From assembly GCF_030247185.1 (NCBI RefSeq), contig NC_080570.1, forward strand, positions 99,839,545 to 99,903,544: DNA of 64,000 nucleotides, written 5' to 3'. Made by a program: the position numbers and the translations under genes. Every line of letters starts with the position of its first letter. Position 1 is the first letter of the stretch. The notes below the pieces were generated by a model. It had not been told where the DNA came from. It did no database searches and saw nothing but the letters and a program-made list of their open reading frames with translations. Positions 44,602 to 55,800 of the stretch are shown piece by piece. This DNA comes from Malaya genurostris (Eukaryota; Arthropoda; Insecta; Diptera; Culicidae).

Positions 44602-46949
44602 ATGGAGGTTCTCACGGCTTTGCCGGAAGAAATTAATCGACCACGTTGTCGTTTATGTTTCCATGCAGGTGAGAATTACCAGCTAGTGGAAGTGTTTACC
44701 AAATATCAGGATATATCGAAACGGGTTATGAGTGCTTTGGGTGTGAAGGTAAGTCCAATACACAATCTATTGGGGACTTTTTTTATTACTAGTTTGTAAT
44801 ACATACAATGTTTAATTTTGTTTGTATAAAACAGATCTATCGCAGTGAAAAGCAGGCAAGGATTTGCACAATTTGCGAATCACTCATTGATATCATTCAA
44901 AACTTCCAAGCAGTATGTAAGAAAACAAATCAGTTGCACCAGGAACGGAAAGATTTCCTGTTATATGACACATTTTGGGATAATCATGAACAGGAAGCTG
45001 TTAAATGCACGGAAAAAATTATTCTTACCCATCGCTCTGAAGTGGATAAAACCATTAGCGGCACTTTAATAATTCCACCATTCGCTAAAAACGTAAATGA
45101 GCGAAAAGATCTTGCAATAGAAGAAAAAGTACGGCAACATGTGCCGCTGGATGAAAAACAAACGGACTTTGAAGAAGAAAGAGTTGATCATGATCAACTT
45201 ATGCATAAGCCGGAAATAGTTCTATGTGAACCAACTATCAATAATGATATGCTTGAAAATGAATGTGTTCCCTCAAAAGAATTTCAATCGGTATTTGAAA
45301 ACCAAGCCGATGTTATTGAAGAAGATACATATGATTTAGAACTGAAAAGTGAATCGTCAACTGAATCTAATGTCAGCAATGAATCCGATGTAGGTTTTCG
45401 ATAGGTTCTGTTACAATTTTTAACATTTGTTTTTTTATAGCCAGAATGGAAAAGTTGCAGAAATAAAATTAATTCTAAAAAAGTTACAACAAAAAAGTCA
45501 GATAACAAGGTATTTAATTTTTACAGCAATGACGATTTCTTATATACTTTTACTAGTTTAAGGTACGTCAACGGCGTGGGAACAAAATCAATTACAATGA
45601 ACCATCTGATAACGACCTAGATGCTAAAGTTCCAGGAAAGCGAGGGCCTCGACGGAAAAAGGTACGAAAATCGGACCCTAGTGAGTGTGACATTTGTGGC
45701 GAAACAGTCGCATATTATTTAAAGGAGTCTCATCGTAACCAACATCTTGGAGTACGACCGTACAAATGCGACTATGAAGGCTGCGGACGCACTTATTTCT
45801 CACATAATGATATTCGTACACACATTAGGCGTCATGAAGTAACGTATCACGTTTGTGAGATTTGCGGGAGGAATATTAAGGGTGTTGAGTGGTTCCGAAG
45901 GCACGTCAAAACTCATACGGAGTGTCCTCAATTCACATGTGAAGTATGTGGAAGTAAATTTCGCAGAAAAGCTCAACTTCAAACACATATGGTTACACAT
46001 ACAGGTAAGTAACAAATAATTATCAATTACTGTGTAGTTCCAAAAGTGTGTAGGGATCAATATATTAAACATTTTACATTCAAGGTCTAACACCTCATGA
46101 GTGCAAAATTTGTGGAAGACGATTTGCGTTAAAGTACAATATGGAGTTACACGCTAAACGCCACGATAGGAAAGAAGATTTGAATCAAAAGAAGAAAAAT
46201 TTCACAGGAAAGCGTACATGGAAGAATTATGTTAAACCGGACAGCTCTGTGAAAAGATATCACGTGACTTGTGAAACGTGCGGAAAACTAGTTCATAAAC
46301 GTGAGATTGATGGCCATGTAAACAGACACTTAGGGCGTCGACCCTATTCTTGCGATGAAACAGGTTGTACTCGCTCTTTCTATGGATTGCGAGGAATCAA
46401 GGAACATAAAATGGTAGTTCACTCGGATAAAATTCTTCGTTATGAATGCAGTATTTGTAACCGTTCTATAAAAGGTGCCGGGACATTTAAACGACATGTA
46501 ATGTTGCATAATTCAGACATGAAGGTGGAATGTCAATATTGCGGGAAAAAGTTTACGTCGAAGTATGTGTCAATTATTTCGATAATTATTGTGGTGATTA
46601 TGTTCAATTATATTCTAGGAGTTATCTTAGAGCACACGAACGAAAACATTCTGGTGTACGTCCATATATTTGTGATATATGTGACAGAACTTTTGCTATG
46701 AAACCATGTTGGAAGATGCATATGAAAAAAGTCCATAACGAAGATTGGCGTGAACATACAGCACAAAAATACAGCTCATCTGATATGGTACAAGAAGTAG
46801 AAGCTTATAATGAAATATTGGTGCCAGAGCAAAGCGCTGTTTCTTCCACATCGCTATGTTCGTCTATATCTGAGTTAAATCAAGAGCCACGATTAATAGA
46901 ACCACAGTACGATATATTACATCCACTGAAAACCGATCATACATATTAA
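44602..46949 (+). CDS. ZAD-C2H2 zinc-finger transcription factor (six exons)
   Basis: ZAD zinc-finger proteins are an insect-expanded class of nuclear DNA-binding proteins that dimerise through the N-terminal zinc-finger-associated domain. Exons are 44602-44748, 44835-45389, 45441-45509, 45563-46004, 46085-46562 and 46619-46949; introns are 51-86 bp with GT-AG ends, and phases are consistent. The product is about 673 residues. The ZAD shows CRLC (exon 1) and CTIC (exon 2). An acidic linker follows, then a basic patch GKRGPRRKKVRKS. About ten C2H2 fingers come next, starting CDICGETVAYYLK and ending CDICDRTFAMKPCWKMH; several linkers are non-canonical, and only one approaches HSGVRPY. The tail is Ser/Glu-rich. 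AATAAA follows at 46958. All frames are open. The target and the precise orthologue are unknown. Confidence 0.9.
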
Positions 46950-46957
46950 ACTGTCGA

Positions 46958-46963
46958 AATAAA
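46958..46963 (+). terminator. Polyadenylation signal of the ZAD gene
   Basis: AATAAA 9 nt after the stop codon. Confidence 0.65.
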
Positions 46964-47742
46964 GTTGTTCTGGTCAATATGTATCATTGAATTTATAAGT
47001 TGGAAATTTGTATTTTGTATTCAAATTGAACAAAAATTCGCAAATCGTTGCGTTACTCGTTCAATTTGAGCGTTATCTTACCAAATTCGTGAAATAAGTC
47101 TCGTTGATTGATATTCCGCAATGTGTCACTGTACCTAAAATGGTGTTGACTTCTATTGGCGTTAGGAATGCCTTACTCTTCACTATACGGAGCACGGTGT
47201 CAATTAAAAGTTTCAAAAATAGCCGCGAAACCTTTTCTGTCATGATTTCGAACGATAATAACCCAGTCTTTTGTTGATGTATTGATGTAATCAATTAATT
47301 AACAACAATCGATTCGGAAACATTTAACTTATACATATATGACAACATCGTTCCAGTATACTATTGATAAATTGGTTGGAATCGACCTTATTCACGAGCC
47401 AATCACAGCATGTCATCAAGATGTCATCGAATTGATTTCTCTCGCACGGCCGACGGTTTCGATCGTTGCTCAAATTTCATTTAGTCTCAATTCTGCTTCG
47501 ATAGGTATAAGGAGAGTTTACGTCATGCAAGAAACAGTATATGCCTACATATGCCATTTTACAATTTCAACATTAGTTGGTGGCTGCCTGCCAACGAAAC
47601 AGGTAGCTTGTCTAGTGAGTGGATAACAAAACTGAGATACATCCATTCACCTGCTGATTCAATTCATTGGACAGGAGTCTCTTCAATGCTAATAACCACA
47701 ATTCAACCAACGTACACTGGAAATCATTGTCGAGTTTTTCTA
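46964..47742. other. Intergenic DNA downstream of the ZAD gene
   Basis: No gene or repeat is recognised; several short open frames lack any domain signal. Confidence 0.35.
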
Positions 47743-47750
47743 TTGTTATA

Positions 47751-50711
47751 TAGAGCTGTGCGCCGATCAAAATTGTCAACATCGGCGGCTGAAACGTCTT
47801 TTTGGCTAGCGGCGGCGGCGAATCGGCGTGACGCTATTTCCTGAAAACATCGGCGGCGGAGGCGGCGCGATTCGGCGTAATCAATTATAAACATATTAAA
47901 AATTTTAATATTGATTCACACAGGACAATTTCTCTATCTTATTGTTTTGTCGACCTACAATCAAAGATCCTAATGTTTATGTGATCCATTAAAGCCAACG
48001 TAGTGAATAGAGATGGTAAATGGTTTCAAATGCATCGAATTAGAAGAGAAATTGAGATAAGTATAAGTGCGATTATTTGGAGATGGTTGACTATCTATAT
48101 ATATAAAAATGCAGAAGTCATTCTTTGCAATCACATCACGTAAGAACGGATGGATGGATTTACATGATTCTTTTTTGTTTGATTAGTTTCTATCCCCGCC
48201 GGGTTCGTACATCAAAAAATTTTGGAAAATTTGCCGAAAACGTTGGAAAAATCCATAAAGTTGTTTTGTAAGGAGAATGGAATTTTCCGTTGAAAAAGTC
48301 GCCAATGATTCCTAGATCTACGATTGATGTTTGGCGCGCAACGAGTTGCATAAGTGCTTGGCCGTCGAAGGAAAGAATACTAGATCGGTGAAAGAATCTT
48401 TTGGCGCGCAACGAGTTGTTTTGTGTGAAGTTTCCGCATGCATACTAGATTAAAGTTATTCGTCATTCCGAGCCACGTGCTTAATTGAGTATCAACATTA
48501 TTGCTTACTAATATCGTTTTCGCTTGAGAAAACTGAAACTGACCCAGGGTAGTTTCATCAAACACTTTTTAACTAAACTGTGTTGGTTTCGCACTTAGCA
48601 ACGAGGATCTGAACAAACCTTATATAAAAATCAGGCTCGAAACTGATTCGATGTTTAGTTCAACAATGTTGAAACTAGGTTCGAAACTAGCTTTAAACAA
48701 ACGGTTTGACAGCAGTTAGGGAGGAAACTGGGTAAAATTTAGAATTAAACGAAAGCGAAATAAATGACTGGCGGAATGTATACTGTTCTAGAAATAGGCA
48801 AGAGAAAAAGTTCTGATATCGTTCACCAGTGTGTGTAATGGAGTCAGATGAATAATATTGGTCATTGTGAGTGTAAGTTTACCAAATCTGAAAATTTTGG
48901 AATTAATCAATGAAAAGATTATTCTGTAGAAGCGCTAAGGTCAAACTAAGAGATTTTCCTTGAATTTTGCTGATTAGATAAATGTTCAAGAGGATTACCA
49001 TAATGGATTGAGACTGACATTTTTTATGCATTATTCTGTGAAAAATGTTCAAATTTGTAAGATCAATATCAAATTAAAATTTAAGCGTCGTCTCACCAAG
49101 CAACAAAAAGTTCCACAGTACCTGAAAAATATCCACTTTAATAGAGCTATAGAGTATGCGTGGCACTTTTTGGTAACTTAAACGTATTTCTGAGAAAGCT
49201 TTGTCGCTACTTAAAAGCTTTACAAGGAACTGTTCAAAGTTAGTTCTGTTGTGTTGGGTGAATTCAAGTATGAGTAATTCCCTAAAAACGGACTGTTCAG
49301 AATACTTTGTAATTTTGGTTACTTTGGCTAAATAGAAATTGTAAATATATCCTTTTCTACCAAATGAAGAACTCTAGAAAATAAACTTTTCAACATATTG
49401 TTAAGTTTGTCAATACAAAACTCTTGTTAGTGAGCTTTTTCATCGATTTCCGAAAGCAAGAATCATATCTGGAAGATAAAACGTGGCACCTTATATCCTT
49501 TATGTCGAAGCCATTAGAGAGAGATCTCTGTTCAGTGCTTTGATACAAAGGATGAGATGATAATCTGTACCTTTGTTCAATTTTTGCTTAACAGAAGTAT
49601 TTCACATTTTCATATTAATTTTTTGGTGATATTTCTGTTTTGGGCTGAAGCGAATGTGTGTCGAATTCCGTTGATTGTAGGTTAATTAGAAAAATAATGA
49701 AGAGAAACGTTAACCACTTAGTCGACAATTCTGCTATCCGAAAACCATAAATTCGAACAAATAATTTTTGGGCGAGACGAAGTTCGACGGGTCAGCTAGT
49801 TGTTTAAATAAATATTTCATTCATATACAAAGGGTTTCTTTCTATTATGAGCAAGATATTTTTAAAATCGCTTTTTACATAGTTGATAATTATCATGTAT
49901 AAAAATCGTTTTATCAACTCAAAAAATGAGTATATCTTTTTCGTACGTACATAATTAACATAAAATCGATTTGGCGCTCAAACTCATTCAGATATCAAAA
50001 ATAATATCAAATTAACAAATTCAAATTTTAATTACTTCACATTTGTAACGATTTCTTATAAAAACGGGTAAATTCATATGAAAAGTCATATTAGAAGTAG
50101 AAGAAAATGTTTTTACTTTGAGTTGGTAACGTTGATCTTAATTTATTGTGCTAAAACTAACGTTTATTTAGAATGGAGTATGAAACTTTGTTCAATACCA
50201 TTTTTCAAATGCCCGGAAATAACAAACAAAGTATCCAAAATAAATGGTACTCGATCGCTAAACATTCTAGTACCCGAAAAATCAACACTACACTGGTTTC
50301 TAAAAAAAATGTTAATCCGAAAAAACCTAACATTATTTATTTTTTTCGGAAGAACCCTCCTTTTCTTGGTTCCATTTTTCATTTTCAGATATCGCGATAA
50401 TGTTGCGATAATGTGCCAATAGCTCAAAACCTTTTAAATAAAGACAGAAAATAGACTTTGAATCAAATGACATTGGCTTCGGTTGACATCGGTAGTACTG
50501 ATTTTCAGTATAAGTAGGAGGAAAGTGACTGTACTGTAATTTTCAATGATTTTTCATTTTCACATTGATAAAATCATTTTTTCGGCTGATGTAATATTAT
50601 CGGCGGCACGATTAAAATGGGATAACCGGCGCGCTGATCATCTTTTTCTTAAATTGGCGGCGTGTCGAAATTATCGGCGGCGGCGGCGTGGCGCGGCGGC
50701 GCACAGCTCTA
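47751..50711. mobile_element. GC-rich hAT element carrying a Helitron
   Basis: Ends TAGAGCTGTGCGCCG and CGGCGCACAGCTCTA, with a perfect 8-bp duplication TTGTTATA (47743-47750, 50712-50719). Subterminal DNA repeats CGGCGGC-type motifs on both sides (47780-47880, 50600-50700), in strong contrast to the AT-rich middle. Without the Helitron (48094-49799) it is about 1.26 kb and has no transposase. The 8-bp duplication supports hAT; the termini differ from the CAGAGATGCCA group. Confidence 0.88.
48094..49799 (+). mobile_element. Non-autonomous Helitron
   Basis: Starts TCTATATATATAAAAATG after an A and ends GACGGGTCAGCTAG before a T, the A|T insertion site and TC...CTAG ends of Helitrons. No Rep/helicase is encoded. 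Its 5' 500 bp matches the fragment at 23187-23950. Confidence 0.9.
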
Positions 50712-50719
50712 TTGTTATA

Positions 50720-51208
50720 TACAAAAAGTAACTAATAATTGGATTCGAATTTAGTGTGTTCGCATAAGAACGCGTCCCTCTTCTTCTTCTTCTTCTTCTT
50801 TTCTGTCAGGACCAGCCCGGTGGCAAAGATAGGGCGCTCCAGCAAGTGCTAGCGTAGCCAACATCTGGGGCATTTGGTGGGCAATCAGAGCGCTCAGAGT
50901 ACGGTAAACAAACATTCGAGCATTTCAATTCGAGTAAAATCTTAATTTCCTTATCGTAGTGATGATATTCTGTTCGATAATTTGCGGGGAAGTGCTTTAA
51001 AGGGCACTGAAAAAACAAATAGTTTGTAATATCCAGTTTTTGGTTAGCCATTTTTCTTCATTGTTTTGGTTTTTGCAGAATGATGCTGGCCACAGTTTCA
51101 TGACGTCATAGCAGGAGGCTGGTCAGGACAGATGACATCTGTTCCTTATGTGTTTAGGGCCAGTTACCGAGACTATATGCCCTGCAGTCATTTTCAGCCG
51201 GAGCTGTT
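50720..51208. other. Spacer and probable 3' UTR of the second I-clade element
   Basis: A CTT microsatellite lies at 50778-50801. A frame on the minus strand from 51051 has no recognisable domain. From about 51160 the sequence is likely the 3' UTR of the element that follows; no poly(A) or duplication is found. Confidence 0.4.
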
Positions 51209-52560
51209 TTAGAGGTTCAGCTGTGCTTGTTTTTTAAACGCGCAAACTTCTTTAAACATCTTCATGTTGTTAGATCGGAAGAGTTCAGTGAAATTATTGA
51301 ATTTACAGTTGAATTGGAAATTGGAGCGTAAAGTATTAAACTTTGGACAGCTCAATATGAGATGTTCACCTGTTTCTGGTTCTGAGCATATGTCACAGTC
51401 CGCTTTATCTTCTATTTTCATTTTGTATTTCCAGTAGCGGGAATAATCATGGCCAGCTTGTAGGCGATTCAATAACCTAACCTCGGTGTTCGTCAATTTC
51501 TTGTTATAAAACCACGGTTTATCTAGGAACTGTTGCTGGATTCTGAAGAATTTTCGGCCTTTTTCTTCCGCGTATGTTTTGTACCAATCAGTCGTCGCTA
51601 TTTGTTTTTCACGTTTTAGTGTCCAGAAAGCATCCTTCATTGATAGATCGTTATTCATTCTGTTTGTATGGCCGGCCGATGTTGCCATCTTTGCCAATTT
51701 GTCTGCGATTTCATTACCGTGAATACCGACGTGGCTTGGAATCCACTGTATATCAACATGTTTTTCACTGGCTGTCTTCAATATTTTTGCAATTTGTAAC
51801 GAAATTATTATTTCTTCCTTAGCATTGTCTAATATTGTACAGACTGACATTGAATCTGTAAGTAACACCCATCTTGAGTCAGTATAGTGTAACATTTCCA
51901 GAGCTACTTCTATCGCTATCAGTTCTGCTTGTGTAATACTGGTCTCGTTGTTCAATTGGATTGATATTCTTTGGTTGGTCCCTTCCACGAATATCCCAAT
52001 TCCACAGACTCCGTTATTTTTCGATGCATCGGTGAATACTCGATTTTTTCCTCTATGCTTACCATGCATAGCGAACAGAGTTAGTTGTTTCAGTCTGATG
52101 GTACTAGTATCCTTTTTGGCTACTTGTAGTTCATCCAAGCTTGCTAGGATTGTTGTTTCTATTTTCCCCGTTTTACACATTGGCGTGACTGACTCAAACA
52201 GCACTCTATGATTGATGTATACCTTTTCTATGTATGAAAGGTCGTCTCTTTCATTGACGGTGTCGTCAAGATCGATGAGTTGTTTACCAACAGATGTACC
52301 GTACACGATATTTCTTACAATTTCTTTGCTAGTGGTATACTCGTGATGTAAGTCCAGTGGTTCCTGACCCGCCAGTGCTAATAGAGTATTTAATGGTGTA
52401 GTACGTGAGCAACCGGTAACCTTTCTAAGGCATTGATTGTTCACAACAGATAGTATCTGTTTGTTCGTTTTTCTTGCATTATTGCTCCGTAGTCCAGAAC
52501 GCTTCGTATGAGTGCCTTGTAAATAAGATTCAAAGATTGTGGATGTCCTCCGTGTTTTAT
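51209..52560 (-). pseudogene. I-clade ORF2, RNase H and C-terminal part
   Basis: RNase H motifs VFTDASKNNGVCGIG, QAELIAIE, LLTDSMS and IQWIPSHVGIHGNEIAD give the D-E-D-D set. Before it, NQCLRKVTGCSRTTPLN and LLALAGQEPL are the conserved post-RT region. The Cys/His tail CDICSEPETGEHLILSC follows and the frame closes at 51209. The RT thumb upstream is missing or rearranged. Confidence 0.85.
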
Positions 52561-52762
52561 ACCACGAGCTCGAGTCAGGTAAATCCATTAAAATGTTCCG
52601 TAATATAATAACCGATCTGAAATTTATTTTGTTTACATTCATCTTACCTTCGATATGCAGTTACCAAGGTTATGGTGACTGTTATTCAAAATCAATAAAT
52701 ATATCAACTTGTGCTGCCAGTTTAAAAAAAATTCACTAGCGTTTTCGATTTGACATTTCCAG

Positions 52763-54760
52763 TTACTGAGGGGTAGTTAAATTTACGATACAGTTTTGAT
52801 AGACGAGTGGCAGGTCGTGTCGTCGGTTCACCTTCAGATTCAAATCGTTGGCTCTGTTGATGAAATCGTCTAGTGCTTCCTGAGTTAGTTTTTCAAGGGC
52901 CTCGAATGTTTTGGCACGTACAATGAGTCCGAAGTCATCCGCGAATTGAGTTAATTTTATCCCATCTCGTTGTATTTTGTGTAAACCAGCTGTATAGATA
53001 TGGAAGGCCGTAGGAGACATAACATCACCCTGGGGTAATCCATTGCAAACTGTTCGTGTTATTGTAGTTCCCAGAACTTGCATAGAAATCTTGCGATTCG
53101 ATAGGAATCCTGATATCCATTGGCAGATTTCGGGCGCAAAACCGTATTGTAGCATAATTTCTTCCAGTTTGTCTGTCCTGACTGCATTAAATGCATTAGA
53201 TAAGTCGATGAAGACTACGGCGGTGATGTATTTCTCTCTCTTATTTGCTTTAATTGTGTTAACAACAAAATTAATGGCTGTTGTTGTGGATAAATGTCTT
53301 CTGAAACCAAAAGACGTATCAGGAATAACTCGCTTTACATCCGCTGTCTCTGTTATCTTTTCTAAAACAGCGCTATTAATCAGTTTCGTCACTGTTGGTA
53401 TGAGAGAGATCGGCCGCTTGCTCTCTACTGTAGATTGGTCTTTTCCGATTTTGTGAATCGCCACCACTTTGATAATTTTTAGATTTTCCTTTATTATACC
53501 TGTTTTCCATTGCATGTAAACGTTTGAGCATTTGATATGAAATGCCGTCGATTCCTGGAGCTGAAGGTTTTCGTTTTTTATCAAACAGTTCGTGCCATTT
53601 TTCTTTACATATTATATCGTAGTTAGCGGTTACACGCAGTGGGCTATCTAGCTGCACGTCATTTGGCCCGAAGTGTAAGTCGAGGAAGGTGTTAGCAATG
53701 CTCAAGTCCTCATGCACAATGTTGTTCTGCTTTTTTTTGGAAAATTTCCCGGTCAATCTGTTTACTCGCGACCAGAGTTCTCTTGAGTTGAGTGACGGAT
53801 TAATTGTGGTTGGAAACTCTTCAATCCTTTTTTTATCCCTTCTTTTTCAATACGTAGAAAAATCCTAGCATCTCTTTTATCTTTCCAAGCATTTTCCACA
53901 GCATCAGACCACCAGTATTTTGGTGTATACTTCTCTCGTTTCCTGTGTTTTCTGCTAATCGTTTTGATTTTTTTAGACAGATTTTCTAGGTTATCAACGT
54001 CATCAAGCCTTCCTATCTCGTCTAATATTTGTTTAGTGTTATAGACATATTTATGATTTGAAACGATCGGTTCGTTGAATGTAATAGCTATCGACAAGTG
54101 GTGACTGCCAATGCCAAAATCGTTCACTTTCCAGGTGACTTCGGAGTACATTTCTGGAGTACAAAGCGTTAAGTCTATAGCAGATGATCTTTTATTTAGT
54201 TCGATTGGGATGAATGTAAAAGAACCGTCGTTCAAAATAATTAGATTATGGTCACCAATAGCAGCGGAAAGTTTTTGTCCTTTCACATCTGAATCATGAC
54301 ATCCCCACAGCTGTTCATGTGCATTCCAATCTCCACCTATTAGCAAGCGTTTGTATCCCTGTAAAGCATTGAAAATCTTGAGGGTGTCTTTTTCCAAATC
54401 GTTAGGTGTAATAGATGGGCTCGCGTAAACTGAGACCAGTACTAAATCGAGTTTTATAATTTTTACTGCCACTGCTTGAAAATAGTATGTTAAGGTTGGA
54501 AGGGGAATTTTTTGGTAGCTTAGATAATTCCTTAGATAAATGGCGGCACCACCGTAACCATCTTGCCTTGATGAGAGGAAAGCATTATAGTTGCTAATGT
54601 TATATCGTTTAGTGTTTTCTGGATTCCACATTGACCATGTCTCTGAAAGTATGGCAGCCGCATAGTTACTGCCACTTAAACATCTTTGTAGCTCTTCTTT
54701 GTTCTTCGAAACACTTTGTATATTACATTGAAGGAATTGTATGTTGTCGAATGTTACTAT
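52763..54760 (-). pseudogene. I-clade ORF2, endonuclease and RT part
   Basis: Endonuclease from about 54750 shows CNIQSVSKN, ILSETWS, IGGDWNAHEQLWG and AIDLTL, ending in a stop at 53762. RT continues with PSAPGIDGISYQML in another frame (53756-53376), then KRPISLIPTV, FGFRRHLSTT, FIDLSNAFNAVRTD, GLPQGDVMSPTAF and the catalytic QFADDFGLI to about 52790. At least two frameshifts are present. Confidence 0.85.
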
Positions 54761-54853
54761 AAAAATAATATTTACTGATCAAATTTTCTTCTAATTTCAC
54801 TTGAGCTTGTATGTATTAATTCTCATTTTTTTATTTTCTTTTCTTTTTTTTTA

Positions 54854-55800
54854 TTAGAATATTACTGACTTTAATTCCAAATGATTTTTCGACCTATCTT
54901 TGAACTTTTCTGCAAATTTTCCATCTTCTAAATTTCCAGCAAATTCTGTGTAGAAACTCAAAAAAACCCTGGTAAAAACTTCTTGCATTTCCTTCTGCGA
55001 TTTACGTTGAAGTTCATCGAAACGAGTTTGCTGTTCACGGATGAAAGTCTCTTTCCATTTTTCCGCTTCGGAAACTTTATGTAGGTTATTAAGTCCCATA
55101 CCCCGCTCCAAAGGGGTATCGTCGCAGTATGTTTTCATGTTCATCTGTCGTGCTTTTTTCCCGTTAAACTCGTCTTGCTGATTTACTTCGTTTCGTTTAG
55201 ATGTCTGTTTGATTCTGACCGCTGGAGTGACGGGTTGCCTTGGTTCGTTTGTTCGCCTCCATTCTAGTCTTAAATTGTTTTTGTTTGACACAGCATTAGC
55301 GAAAGATCCCTCCAGAGTGGGAAACTCAGAGAGGTTGCTCAGCGGTTCAAAAAAGTTGGCTGTTCTGATTGGAGTCATTTTTCTTGCTTCAGCATAGGTG
55401 ATGTTTTGTTTCGCCATGATGGATTTAATTGTTTTTTGACGTTGAGTTTCATTACTTACTTCGCTCCAGTTTCGTGTTCAGTCGACTTACAGTTGAGATA
55501 CATTTGTTGAAATTCACATCGATCATAATCTTCCTTATTTGCATGTGTTTTTCCGCATTTACTACATCCTTTATGGCTGCGACAGTTTTCCAGTTTATGT
55601 CCATATCTCAAACACTGGGAGCAGAAAGTGACCTTCTGGCTAAACGGGAAGACACGAGTAGAACATCCAAACAATTTAATCCTTTCTGGTAACACATTTG
55701 TCCTGAAATTCACGCTTACTCTCATACTTGCAACCTTGACATTGTCAACGTAACGGGATAAACGTTTCACGTTCATTATCGGGACCTCGCACTCAATATC
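54854..55800 (-). pseudogene. I-clade ORF1, C-terminal part
   Basis: 55800-55456 holds zinc knuckles CSQCLRYGHKLENC and CSKCGKTHANKEDYDRC; a third starting with Leu-Asn-Cys is incomplete. After a frameshift around 55430, 55417-54854 continues (ITYAEARKM, then a Lys/Glu-rich helical tail). It joins directly to the part at 58725-59208 when the foldback insertion is removed. Confidence 0.85.
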
